Shown here: in pieces, positions 5,174 through 13,729 of the stretch
How positions within the stretch are numbered: position 1 is the first letter of the stretch
How the letters are laid out: each line of letters opens with the position of its first letter
DNA from: CAZPFP01 sp964585895
GTDB taxonomy: Bacteria; Patescibacteriota; Microgenomatia; PFEM01; JAHIFH01
Reading direction: 5' to 3'
DNA: 21,915 nt
NCBI GenBank assembly: GCA_964585895.1
Contig: CAZPFP010000006.1
Coordinates: forward strand, 1-21,915
The notes under the pieces: model-generated
Databases searched by the model: none
What the model was told of the DNA's origin: nothing
Seen by the model: only the letters and a program-made list of their open reading frames with translations
Translations under genes and position numbers: made by a program

Positions 5174-8100
5174 TCACTTTTCAAGCTTAGCGCGCTCTGG
5201 AGTCACAGGAATCAAGCGACCAATAATTACATTCTCCTTAAGTCCAATCAAGTTATCTTCTCTACCCTCAGCCGCCGCATCAGTCAAAATATTAGTCGTC
5301 CGCTCAAAAGAGGCCGCAGAAAGCCAAGATTCAGTGTAAAGAGATGAGCGGGTAATTCCCAAAATCACTACCTGAGCTGAGGCTGGTTCTCCGCCTTCAG
5401 CCAAAACTTTAGCATTCCCCTCTTCAAATAAAGCCCGGCTGACAAATTGTCCTGGCAGCATCGAAGTATCACCCGAAGTTTCAATCCGCACCTTGTCACT
5501 CATTTTCCTAACAATAACCTCAAAATGTTTATCTTGAATTGGAATTCCTTGTGATTCGTAAACCGCTTGAACTTCTTTAATTAAATACTCCTGAGCCGCT
5601 TTCAAACCCCTAATCTCCAAGACCTCACGAACATCAAGCGAGCCAGTGGCTAATTGAGCACCCGCGTCCACCAAATCACCTTCACTCACTTTGACTTGGC
5701 TAACTACCGGGACTAAATATTCTCTTTCCTCCGCTGGTTTAATCCCCACACTCTTAATCTTGATTTTATAGCCTCCTTCAGTTTCAATAACACTGACTTT
5801 CCCAGCTATCTCCGCCAAAGGAGCCAAAACTTTTGGTTTCCTCGCTTCAAATAACTCTTCCACTCTTGGTAAGCCTTGGGTAACGTCAGAAACAACAATC
5901 CCCCCAAAGTGTTTAGTTCTTAAGGTTAACTGTGTGCCAGGCTCACCAATTGACTGAGCAGCAACCACTCCTACCGGCACACCCATTTCTACCATTGATT
6001 TATTTGAGAAATCCCAGCCATAACACTGAATACAAACACCATGTTTCGCCTCACAAGTTAGAGGTGAACGCACCCAAACCCTATCAACCCGATGTTTCTC
6101 TAAAAGCCCAAGATTATTCTCAGTGACCACTTCGCCCTTTTTCAGCAAAACTTTCTTGGTCTTAGCGCTGACAACTTTCTTAGCCAAGACTCGGCCCAGA
6201 ATCCTATTCAAAAATTTGTCTATTCGCTCGCCTGAGCGCTCAATCACAATTAACTCTTTTGTTCCACAATCTTCCTCGCGAACGATAACATCATGGGCAA
6301 CATCAATTAATCTCCGGGTGAGATAACCAGCATCAGAAGTTTTAAGGGCCGTATCAGTTAAACCCTTACGTGAACCCCGTGCTGAAGTAATGTATTCGAA
6401 AACTGACAAGCCTTCTCTAAAATTAGATTTTACCGGCAGTTCAACAATCTTGCCCATCGGGTCAACCACTGGCCCCTGCATGGCTGACAATTGCTTCACC
6501 TGTTCTTTAGAAACCCGTCCTACTCCTGCTTCGCTGATCAGGCGAACGCTATTCTCTGAGTCAAATTTCTCCCAAGTTTTATCCGCCAATTCCTCAGTCG
6601 TATCCATCCAAACTTCTTGAGTCAAGCGTCGTCTCTCCTGGGCAGTAATCAACCCCTTATTATAATTATCTTCGATTTCAGCCACTTTTTTGTTGGCTTG
6701 AGCAATAATTTCCGATTTTTCTTCCAAAATTTTACAGTCCAAAACTCCCACTGAAATTCCGGAAAGAGTCACTCCCCAAAAACCAATTCTTTTGATGTCG
6801 TCAATTAAAGTCACCACTGTTTCTCTTTGACAAACTTGCATCGCTCGGGTAATCAAAGCTTTAATCGTTGGTCCCTTGATAACATCATTAACAAAACCCA
6901 GTTCTTGGGGAAGAATTTGGTTAAAAATAATCCGTCCTGGCGTAGTTTCCAGAATTTTACCATCAGTTCTAACCTTAACTAATTGACGAAGTCCAACTTT
7001 TCTTTCTTGGTAAGCCAAAATCATCTCATTTTGATCACTGAAAATAGTGGGGTAAACTAACAGTTGGTCATTAATAGTAGTGATAAAGAAACACCCCAAA
7101 GCCATTTCTTTGTTGGGAATGGTAACTGGTGAACCGTCCGAAGGTTTGAGTAAATTTTTATCAGGGGCTATTAATTCTAAACACTCTTTCTTTGCTTTCT
7201 CACCAAGGGGCACGTGAACCGCCATCTGGTCACCATCAAAATCAGCATTAAAACCATAACAACCACAGGGGTGAATTTTGATGGCTTCTCCCTCAATCAA
7301 AACCGGGTAAAAAGCCTGAATTCCCAGCTTATGGAGGGTTGGCGCTCGGTTAAGCAAGACCGGATGGTCTTTAGTAATTCTTTCTAAAATATCAAAGACT
7401 TCCGGTGGCCTTTGGTCAAGGACATTCTTGGCATTTTTAACATTCGGTGCCATTCCTGTCAAAATCATCTCTCTCAAAACAAAAGGCTTAAACATCTCCA
7501 AAGCCATCTCCTTGGGTAAACCGCATTGATTAAGCTTTAATTCTGGACCAACAACAATTACCGACCGACCCGAGTAATCAACCCGCTTTCCCAATAGATT
7601 CTGCCTAAAACGTCCCTGTTTGCCTCGCAACATGTCAGAAAGAGAGCGCAATGGCTGATTACGCCGACGATAGCGACGAATTGGTCTCTTAGCCGCATCA
7701 ATCAAAGTATCAACTGATTCCTGAAGCATTCGCTTCTCATTCCGAAGAATAATTTCTGGCGCCCCCAGTTCAATCAAATGTTTTAAGCGATTATTACGAT
7801 TGATGACCCGACGATAAAGATCATTTAGATCACTGGTGGCAAAGCGGCCTCCAGAAAGTTGAACCATTGGTCGTAAATCCGGCGGAATCACCGGCAGAAT
7901 TTTTAAAATCATCCAAGCAGGCTCAACCTCTGCTTTTCTAAAACCCTCAACCACTTGGAGTCTTTTAATCGCCTTAATATGACGAGCACCTTTACTTTCC
8001 TTAACGACCTTTTTCAAGTCAGCTGCCAGTTTTTCCAAATCAATATTCTTAACTGTCTCAAGAATCGCCTCAGCTCCCATCCCCACTTTAAAGAAATCCG

Positions 8101-8878
8101 CCCCTTTGTACTCCATCAGTTTTAAGTACTCATCCTCGCTAAGAAGAGCTTTGTCTTTTAGATTCTTGACTAAGTTAATAATTGCCTGATATATTTCCTC
8201 GGCTCTTTCCTCCTCAGCTAAATATTGATCTCGAAAGGTCTGAATTTTTTGCTTAACTTTAAGATCAATTTCCCCAAGCGCTAAAGCCTGCCTTTCTTTA
8301 TTCTTGATTTCTTTTTTAATCTTGGCTTTTCCTTGTTTACTTTCTTCCATCGCTTTTTGAATTTCCTTTTCTCGCTCTTTTTTCAAGCTCTTTTTCTTTG
8401 CCATTAAAGCTTCTTCTAAACGCTCAATCGCTTTTTGCTGTTTTTTCGTCTCTACCCCGGAAACTAAATATTGGGAAAAATAAATCACTGATTCTAAACC
8501 TCGAGGCGAAATATCCAAAAGCAACGATAGTTTTGAGGGAGCCCCTTTAAAAAACCAAATGTGGGCTACTGGTGAAGCTAGGTCAAGATGGCCCATTCGC
8601 TCCCGCCTAACTCTTGACTGAGTAACCTCCACTCCACATTTATCACAAATAATTCCTCGGTAGCGAATCCGCTTGTATTTGCCACAATAACACTCCCAGT
8701 CTTTTGTCGGTCCAAAAATTCGTTCACAGAAAAGACCGTCTTTCTCTGGTTTCAGAGTTCGATAATTGATTGTTTCTGGTTTAGTTACTTCACCGTGCGA
8801 CCAGTTCCTAATCTCCTGTGGCGAAGCCAGCTTAATTCTCAAACCAGAAAAATCAACAATGTTTTTACCAAAAATCAT
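5174..8878 (-). CDS. rpoC: DNA-directed RNA polymerase subunit beta'
   Basis: The 1,234-residue beta' subunit carries the RNA polymerase active site. The N-terminal zinc-binding domain has Cys63, Cys65, Cys78 and Cys81. The catalytic loop NADFDGD spans 544-550 with its three Mg-binding aspartates. The second zinc site is Cys871, Cys942, Cys949 and Cys952. The bridge-helix/trigger-loop region includes GVVAAQSIGEPGTQLTLRT (970-988). A highly charged Lys/Glu-rich stretch at about 144-245 lies between the N-terminal zinc domain and the conserved clamp and lid/rudder segments and is probably coiled coil. The length lies between short Gram-positive-type and insertion-bearing forms. The start is ATG at 8878 with Shine-Dalgarno AAGGAG (8889-8894). 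It follows rpoB after a 91-base spacer with two perfect hairpins. Confidence 0.98.
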   Translation of the reverse strand: MIFGKNIVDFSGLRIKLASPQEIRNWSHGEVTKPETINYRTLKPEKDGLFCERIFGPTKDWECYCGKYKRIRYRGIICDKCGVEVTQSRVRRERMGHLDLASPVAHIWFFKGAPSKLSLLLDISPRGLESVIYFSQYLVSGVETKKQQKAIERLEEALMAKKKSLKKEREKEIQKAMEESKQGKAKIKKEIKNKERQALALGEIDLKVKQKIQTFRDQYLAEEERAEEIYQAIINLVKNLKDKALLSEDEYLKLMEYKGADFFKVGMGAEAILETVKNIDLEKLAADLKKVVKESKGARHIKAIKRLQVVEGFRKAEVEPAWMILKILPVIPPDLRPMVQLSGGRFATSDLNDLYRRVINRNNRLKHLIELGAPEIILRNEKRMLQESVDTLIDAAKRPIRRYRRRNQPLRSLSDMLRGKQGRFRQNLLGKRVDYSGRSVIVVGPELKLNQCGLPKEMALEMFKPFVLREMILTGMAPNVKNAKNVLDQRPPEVFDILERITKDHPVLLNRAPTLHKLGIQAFYPVLIEGEAIKIHPCGCYGFNADFDGDQMAVHVPLGEKAKKECLELIAPDKNLLKPSDGSPVTIPNKEMALGCFFITTINDQLLVYPTIFSDQNEMILAYQERKVGLRQLVKVRTDGKILETTPGRIIFNQILPQELGFVNDVIKGPTIKALITRAMQVCQRETVVTLIDDIKRIGFWGVTLSGISVGVLDCKILEEKSEIIAQANKKVAEIEDNYNKGLITAQERRRLTQEVWMDTTEELADKTWEKFDSENSVRLISEAGVGRVSKEQVKQLSAMQGPVVDPMGKIVELPVKSNFREGLSVFEYITSARGSRKGLTDTALKTSDAGYLTRRLIDVAHDVIVREEDCGTKELIVIERSGERIDKFLNRILGRVLAKKVVSAKTKKVLLKKGEVVTENNLGLLEKHRVDRVWVRSPLTCEAKHGVCIQCYGWDFSNKSMVEMGVPVGVVAAQSIGEPGTQLTLRTKHFGGIVVSDVTQGLPRVEELFEARKPKVLAPLAEIAGKVSVIETEGGYKIKIKSVGIKPAEEREYLVPVVSQVKVSEGDLVDAGAQLATGSLDVREVLEIRGLKAAQEYLIKEVQAVYESQGIPIQDKHFEVIVRKMSDKVRIETSGDTSMLPGQFVSRALFEEGNAKVLAEGGEPASAQVVILGITRSSLYTESWLSAASFERTTNILTDAAAEGREDNLIGLKENVIIGRLIPVTPERAKLEK

Positions 8879-8897
8879 TTTTTTACAACTCCTTCAA

Positions 8898-8939
8898 GTC
8901 CTGATGTTAATCAGGACGCAGTCCCGACGTAAGTCGGGA
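8898..8939 (-). other. Pair of perfect hairpins in the rpoB-rpoC spacer
   Basis: Minus-strand RNA would form TCCCGAC-TTAC-GTCGGGA (7 bp, 8922-8939) and GTCCTGAT-TAAC-ATCAGGAC (8 bp, 8898-8917), separated by four bases, then the rpoC Shine-Dalgarno sequence. A weaker 4-bp hairpin (8949-8963) lies closer to rpoB. None is followed by a T-run, so these are not intrinsic terminators. They may be an RNA-processing or stability element, or a small dispersed palindrome. Confidence 0.8.
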
Positions 8940-8969
8940 TAGGAAAGGAGGCGTAAGAAGCCTTCGGTT

Positions 8970-11900
8970 TCATTCCTCCTTTTCTTTAACCACCGTTGCT
9001 CCGGCTGCTCGAGCCAACTCTTCGGCTTCTTCTTTAGTTTCTTTCTCTTCCTTTAACTCTTCCTCGGTTTCCTCTTCTTTTTTAACCTCAACCACCCCGG
9101 TAGGCTCAATTTTCAGACCAAGACTGTTTAACTCTTTGACCAAAACTTTAAAAGATTCAGGAACAGTTGACTCCGGAATTTGGGTACCCTTAACAATGGC
9201 TTCAAAACTCTTTGCCCGTCCAACAACATCATCACTTTTAATCGTCAACATTTCTTGAAGGGTATTAGCGGCTCGGTGCGCCTCTAGCGCCCAAACTTCC
9301 ATCTCACCCAAACGCTGACCTCCCATTTGGGCTTTACCGCCCAACGGCTGTTGAGTAACTAAAGAATAAGGGCCAGTTGACCGAGCGTGACTCTTATCCT
9401 CAACCATGTGAACTAACTTAAGAATGTAGCTAATCCCCACCACGCTTTTCTTAGCAAAAGGTTCACCAGACCGACCATCATAAAGAGTCGTTTTTCCATC
9501 AACCGGTAAACCAGCTTTCTTTAATTCCTGAACAATTTTATTTTCACCAATTTCCTCAAAAACCGGTATACCCACTTTATAACCTTGTTTACTAGCCGCC
9601 CAACCTAGATGAGCTTCAAGTAATTGACCAAGGTTCATCCTAGTAAGAACCGATAAAGATGAAATGATAATATCTACCGGCGTGCCATCTTCCAGATAGG
9701 GCATATCAGCTACAGGAACAATTTTAGAAATCACTCCCTTATTGCCATGACGACCGGCTATTTTATCACCAACCGTCAACTTGCGCACTTGAGCTACCTT
9801 AACAACTACTTTTTTCAGAGCCCCAGGCTCCAATTCATCGCCTTTGGCTCGGTCAAGTATCTGGACTTCAATCACTGTCCCACGCTCACCGTGAGGTATC
9901 CGTAAAGAAGTATCCCGAACCTCTCTTGCCTTTTCTCCAAAAATCGCTCGTAATAGCCTTTCCTCAGCTGTTAATTCCGTTTCTCCTTTAGGGGCAATCT
10001 TGCCCACTAAAATATCATGAGGTCCCACCTCACTGCCAACAACCACAATTCCGTCTTCAGCCAAGTTAGCCAAATCTGTTTCGCCTACATTGGGAATATC
10101 TCGAGTTAGTTCTTCGGGACCCAATTTGGTTTCCACCACCGAAGCATCATATTCTTCAATGGTAATCGAAGTTAGAGCGTCTTCTTTAACCACTTTGTCA
10201 GAAATAATAATCGCGTCCTCGTAACCAAGACCTTCAAAGGAAGTATAAGCAATCACCAAATTGGTGCCTAAAGCCAGTTCGCCTTGATCACAAGACGGAC
10301 CATCAATCAACAAGTTGCCTTTTCTTATCGTGTCGCCAACTGAAACCAAAGGCCGCTGAGAATAACAAGTTCTACTAGGACTGGTGCGCTTAAATTTGGT
10401 TAAATAATAAGTTTCTTCACGACCCTTAATTTTAATTGTTTCCGTATCTTCCAAATTACTTTTTCTATCTTTAATCTTAAGAATAATTTTTCCGCCATCA
10501 ACATAGATTATTTTGCCATCATGCCGAGCCTTAACCACCCAACCCATTTCTTCAGGTACCACCATTTCCATCCCTGTTCCAACAATCGGTGACTTGGGCT
10601 TCACTAATGGCACTGCTTGACATTGCATGTTCGTACCCATCAAGGCTCGGTTAGCCATATCATGGGAAAGAAAAGGAATCAAGGAAGCCGAAGTACCCAC
10701 CACTTGACGAGGAACAATATCAACATATTCTACTCTCTCCACCGGGGCTTCTAAAAATTCACCCTGATAACGAACCGGCACCCAAACATCAGTAATATAA
10801 CCTTTTTTATCAATGTTTACCCCGCTATGGGTAATATAGTGCTCTTGCTCATCATCGGCTGGCAAATAGACAACTTCCTTAGTCACCTTCATCCGAGTTA
10901 TCCCCAGAATTTTCTTTTTCACTACTCTGTGATACGGAGTTTCCAAAAAACCATACTCATTAACTCGAGTATAAAGAGCCATATAAGTTACCAAGCCAAT
11001 ATTCGGTCCTTCGGGTGAACGAACCGGACAAATCCGGCCATATTGAGAGGCATTAATATCCCGAATAGAAAAGCTGGCTCGCTCACGAGTAATGCCGCCA
11101 GGTCCAGTGACCGAGAGCCGGCGGAGATTATCAATTTCAGACAGGGGATTAACCTGGTCTAAAATCGCTGAAAGCTGACTGGAACGGAAAAATTCATTAA
11201 TTAAAGCCATCACCGGTCGGGCATTAACCAACTGAACCGGAGTGGCTCTTTCTTCAGTCGAAATCAGACTCATCTTTTCTTTAATGGAACGTTCTAAACG
11301 AAGCAAGCCGACACGAAAAACAGTATCCGTCACCACCTCGCCTACTCGACGAATGCGGCGGTTAGACAAATGGTCAATATCATCGACTCGACCATCACCA
11401 TTCTGGAGCTGAATTAAATATCTAATCGCCATCACAACGTCTTCTTGACGAAGAATCCAATTTTTTTTAACATTAGCGGTCTTTAAATCTAATCGCTTAT
11501 TAATCTTATAACGACCTACTTTCCCTAAGTTATAGCGACGACCATCAAAAAACATGCTTTCAAACATCTCTCGGGCGTTATCCAGAACCACTGGTTCCCC
11601 TGGACGCATTTTCTGATAAATCTCAATTAAGGCTTCTTCTCTGGTCTTAGTGAGGTCTTTCTCTAAAGTAGCTAAGATGTAATCTTTGCCTTCTTTAGTC
11701 AGGTCTTTAAAAGCATTAATTATTTCCTCGTCGTTAATTAAACCAAAAGCTCTCAATAAAACGGTAATCGGAAATTTTCGCCTTCGGTCAAGACGACAAC
11801 TAATAACATCATTACGATTAATGTTGAATTCTAACCAAGAACCTCGGAGGGGACGAATTTCTGCGTTATGAAGAAGCCGACCACTGACTCGGTCAATCTC

Positions 11901-12329
11901 ACCAAAAAAGAAGGCGCCTGGAGCGCGAATAATCTGATTGATTACCCCTCTTTCGATACCGTTAATAATAAAGGTGGCTCTCTCAGTCATCTGGGGAATA
12001 TCACCTAAGAAAACTTCTCTGGTTACCTTGCGCCCAGTTTTTTTGTTAGTTAGAGAAGCTTCAATTCTTAGAGGAACATCATAAGTAAGACCTTTTTTAA
12101 TCGCTTCAGGGGGGGTAAGACGAGGTTGGCCAAAATGATAGTTACCAAAAGCTAGTTGCCAGTTTTTACCGGTAAAGTCATCAATCGGAGAAATTTCTAC
12201 CAATGCCTCCTTAATCCCCTTATCAATGAACCACTTGTATGATTCTCGCTGAGTTTCCAGGAGATTTAATTGAGGCAGGTTTTTGTATTCATGACCCCAG
12301 TTTAGGCGCTTTGGTTTAAAAATGGGCAT
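8970..12329 (-). CDS. rpoB: DNA-directed RNA polymerase subunit beta
   Basis: The 1,119-residue beta subunit forms the other half of the RNA polymerase cleft and the rifampicin pocket. Visible landmarks are the fork-loop/Rif region from SSQLSAILDQVNPLSEID (383-400) to GPGGITRERASFSIRDI, then YGRICPVRSPEGPNIGLV, KGETELTAEERLLRAIFGEKA, GRHGNKGVIS, and the C-terminal GGKAQMGGQRLGEMEVWALEAH. It is compact, without the large lineage-specific insertions of E. coli beta. A Glu/Lys-rich tail (about 1075-1119) follows the conserved core. The Rif cluster differs at several contact positions. The ATG at 12329 has no Shine-Dalgarno sequence and lies at the end of a structured leader with its own promoter. 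It is cotranscribed with rpoC. rplJ/rplL, the frequent upstream neighbours, are not here; mltG is. Confidence 0.98.
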   Translation of the reverse strand: MPIFKPKRLNWGHEYKNLPQLNLLETQRESYKWFIDKGIKEALVEISPIDDFTGKNWQLAFGNYHFGQPRLTPPEAIKKGLTYDVPLRIEASLTNKKTGRKVTREVFLGDIPQMTERATFIINGIERGVINQIIRAPGAFFFGEIDRVSGRLLHNAEIRPLRGSWLEFNINRNDVISCRLDRRRKFPITVLLRAFGLINDEEIINAFKDLTKEGKDYILATLEKDLTKTREEALIEIYQKMRPGEPVVLDNAREMFESMFFDGRRYNLGKVGRYKINKRLDLKTANVKKNWILRQEDVVMAIRYLIQLQNGDGRVDDIDHLSNRRIRRVGEVVTDTVFRVGLLRLERSIKEKMSLISTEERATPVQLVNARPVMALINEFFRSSQLSAILDQVNPLSEIDNLRRLSVTGPGGITRERASFSIRDINASQYGRICPVRSPEGPNIGLVTYMALYTRVNEYGFLETPYHRVVKKKILGITRMKVTKEVVYLPADDEQEHYITHSGVNIDKKGYITDVWVPVRYQGEFLEAPVERVEYVDIVPRQVVGTSASLIPFLSHDMANRALMGTNMQCQAVPLVKPKSPIVGTGMEMVVPEEMGWVVKARHDGKIIYVDGGKIILKIKDRKSNLEDTETIKIKGREETYYLTKFKRTSPSRTCYSQRPLVSVGDTIRKGNLLIDGPSCDQGELALGTNLVIAYTSFEGLGYEDAIIISDKVVKEDALTSITIEEYDASVVETKLGPEELTRDIPNVGETDLANLAEDGIVVVGSEVGPHDILVGKIAPKGETELTAEERLLRAIFGEKAREVRDTSLRIPHGERGTVIEVQILDRAKGDELEPGALKKVVVKVAQVRKLTVGDKIAGRHGNKGVISKIVPVADMPYLEDGTPVDIIISSLSVLTRMNLGQLLEAHLGWAASKQGYKVGIPVFEEIGENKIVQELKKAGLPVDGKTTLYDGRSGEPFAKKSVVGISYILKLVHMVEDKSHARSTGPYSLVTQQPLGGKAQMGGQRLGEMEVWALEAHRAANTLQEMLTIKSDDVVGRAKSFEAIVKGTQIPESTVPESFKVLVKELNSLGLKIEPTGVVEVKKEEETEEELKEEKETKEEAEELARAAGATVVKEKEE

Positions 12330-12341
12330 CAGTAATTAGTT

Positions 12342-12420
12342 TTAGGTATGAAAAAAAGCCGTAAAACCTCGGACGGCAACAAAGCGTACCCTCATAGTAC
12401 GCCTACCCTGATATCTAACT
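12342..12420 (-). promoter_or_regulatory. rpoB mRNA leader with start-codon hairpin and possible 17-residue leader peptide
   Basis: Downstream of the promoter the transcript contains AGGCGTAC-TATGAGG-GTACGCTT, an 8-bp stem with one G-U pair. Its loop exposes an ATG (12393-12395). From that ATG a 17-codon frame (MRVRFVAVRGFTAFFHT) runs through the attenuator-like hairpin and stops at TAA (12342-12344), 12 bases before rpoB. A weak AGGG lies ten bases before the ATG. Whether it is translated is unknown; a chance frame is a fair alternative. Confidence 0.35.
12351..12377 (-). terminator. Attenuator-like hairpin in the rpoB leader
   Basis: Minus-strand GCCGT (12373-12377) and ACGGC (12358-12362) form a 5-bp, GC-rich stem around a 10-base loop and are followed at once by seven T residues (12351-12357), 21 bases before the rpoB ATG. 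The stem is short for an intrinsic terminator, but the position between promoter and gene suggests transcription attenuation of rpoBC. Confidence 0.45.
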
Positions 12421-12426
12421 GTCAAT

Positions 12427-12455
12427 AAGTTATCATAAAAAATTAAGGACGTCAA
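12427..12455 (-). promoter_or_regulatory. rpoBC operon promoter
   Basis: The minus strand has TTGACG (-35, 12450-12455), a 17-base spacer, and TAACTT (-10, 12427-12432) preceded by TGA, giving an extended -10. The expected start near 12420 leaves a leader of about 90 bases before rpoB. It is the best -35/spacer/extended -10 combination near an operon head in this window. Confidence 0.65.
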
Positions 12456-12477
12456 GGGGGAAATTAAATCCTCTCCC

Positions 12478-12529
12478 CGACACGGAGACTGGGGATTTCT
12501 TTTGGTGACCCAATCACTATTCCGTGCCG
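12478..12529 (-). other. Structured segment between mltG and the rpoB promoter
   Basis: CGGCACGGA (12521-12529, minus strand) can pair with TCCGTGTCG (12478-12486) over 9 bp with one G-U. The enclosed bases contain a small GTGA-TTGGG-TCAC hairpin (12505-12517). An alternative AAATCC/GGATTT pairing overlaps one arm. There is no T-run. It may be the mltG mRNA 3' end or a small RNA; no known RNA family was recognised. The rest of 12456-12561 shows nothing else. Confidence 0.35.
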
Positions 12530-12561
12530 GCGTCGATTTCCTACGCAAAGCTTAGGTTATT

Positions 12562-13578
12562 TCAAATACTTTTCTTATTCTCATTATGCTCTTCATTTGT
12601 TCTAGCGTAATGCATTTCCCCTTTAGTACCCGAAAGGTAAAACCAGTAATCAGTTTCTTGTGGATAAATCACGGCTTTTATGGAAACTAAACCGGGATTA
12701 CAAATTGGTCCTGGCGGCAAACCTTTATATTTATAAGTATTGTAAGGGGAATCGATAGCCAAATCATCTTTAGTTAATTTTTTTTGCCACCAATCTTCTA
12801 ATTGGGAAAAGGGGGTTGAAAGTTGAGAATTGGCCACTGCGTACTGGATAGCGGCATCGACTTGCAAGGGCCAATTTTCCCGCCATCGTTTAAGCAGGAT
12901 TCCCGCTACAATTGGTCTATCTTTTCCCGCCCTTGACTCTCTTTCGACGATCGAAGCCAAGATAATCACCTGATTTTGGGTTAATCCCTTTTCTTTGGCG
13001 GCTAGCTGCAATTCCAAAGAATATTTCCTCTCAAAATTATTGGTCAAAATCTTAATTACCGATGAAGGACTGGCGTCTTTAGGAATCAAATAAGTATCCG
13101 GGAAAAGATAGCCTTCAAGTTCATCTGTTTGCTCAATAAATTGTGGATAACTAAAATCCTCCAGATTAGCGGTTAAACGCCGACCATATTCTTCACGCCG
13201 CCAACCCTCAGGAAAAGTCAACCAAACATCGAGACTACCGTGGGTTAAAAGATAAGCAACTTCTTCCGTCGTCCAAGAGGGATTAATCCGGAAATCCCCT
13301 GCTTGAATCTGACCGGATAAACCTCTAGCTAAGATAAGAATTTTAAAAGCCGAAGCATCTTTAATTAAACCGGCGTCCTTTAAGTGTTGGGCAATTAAAG
13401 ACAAGCCTTCACCTCTATGAATAACAAAAATTTGGCTCTGTTCTGAAGTCGGATTAACCGGCGCTATTGCCCACCGCCACCAAAAAAAGCCGCCAATAAT
13501 GACGGCAGCCAGTAATAAAATCGCTAAACTAAACTTCTTCAAAAAGGGCACGGCGATATTTCTTAGTCTTCGAGTCAT
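12562..13578 (-). CDS. mltG: Endolytic murein transglycosylase MltG (YceG-like)
   Basis: The 338-residue protein cleaves nascent peptidoglycan strands at the outer membrane-side face of the cytoplasmic membrane and so sets glycan length. A single N-terminal TM segment (about 15-34) is followed by a LysM-like region (IFVIHRGEGLSLIAQHLKDAG) and the YceG catalytic domain. That domain has LEGYLFPDTY (154-163), ILASIVERES with the catalytic Glu at about 212, and LPPGPICNPG (287-296). The ATG at 13578 is chosen because an upstream TTG at 13635 would overlap the zinc-ribbon gene by more than 100 bases; the chosen start still overlaps it by 50. It is the last gene of the alaS operon. The rpoB promoter lies downstream. 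Confidence 0.93.
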   Translation of the reverse strand: MTRRLRNIAVPFLKKFSLAILLLAAVIIGGFFWWRWAIAPVNPTSEQSQIFVIHRGEGLSLIAQHLKDAGLIKDASAFKILILARGLSGQIQAGDFRINPSWTTEEVAYLLTHGSLDVWLTFPEGWRREEYGRRLTANLEDFSYPQFIEQTDELEGYLFPDTYLIPKDASPSSVIKILTNNFERKYSLELQLAAKEKGLTQNQVIILASIVERESRAGKDRPIVAGILLKRWRENWPLQVDAAIQYAVANSQLSTPFSQLEDWWQKKLTKDDLAIDSPYNTYKYKGLPPGPICNPGLVSIKAVIYPQETDYWFYLSGTKGEMHYARTNEEHNENKKSI

Positions 13579-13729
13579 AGATAAAAATCCGCCCACATTT
13601 ACAAGTGACTTTCTCTGTTCCATCTTTTCTCTCAACTCTTTTAGCTTTACCTAAAGGCATTCCGCAACCAACACACTGACCTCGACTCAAAAGCCAAGCT
13701 TGAACTGGGGCAATAATATTTTTAAACAT
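13529..13729 (-). CDS. Small zinc-ribbon protein of unknown function
   Basis: The 66-residue protein has CVGCG (Cys19 and Cys22) and CKCG (Cys43 and Cys45), a plausible four-cysteine zinc site separated by a basic loop. The tail, GRIFIYDSKTKKYRRALFEE, is partly basic. No enzyme motif, signal peptide or TM segment is visible. It may be a nucleic-acid-binding or protein-docking module. The start is ATG at 13729, overlapping the ruvX stop by eight bases, and its 3' end overlaps mltG by 50 bases. That tight packing and the conserved-looking cysteines argue for a real gene. I do not recognise a named family. Confidence 0.75.
   Translation of the reverse strand: MFKNIIAPVQAWLLSRGQCVGCGMPLGKAKRVERKDGTEKVTCKCGRIFIYDSKTKKYRRALFEEV

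Noticed and set aside
5140..5176. Intrinsic terminator between rpoC and rpsL
   Set aside because: There is a T-run, but the only stem before it (GCG/CGC) has three pairs, too short to support termination.
12342..12548. A 68-residue minus-strand frame spanning the gene-free region before rpoB
   Set aside because: Its first two thirds cover the rpoB promoter and a folded segment, and the product resembles nothing known. Only its last 17 codons lie within the predicted transcript, and these are reported as a possible leader peptide.
13579..13635. Upstream TTG start for mltG adding 19 residues
   Set aside because: It would enlarge the overlap with the zinc-ribbon gene to 107 bases, and the added residues do not look like a signal or family sequence.
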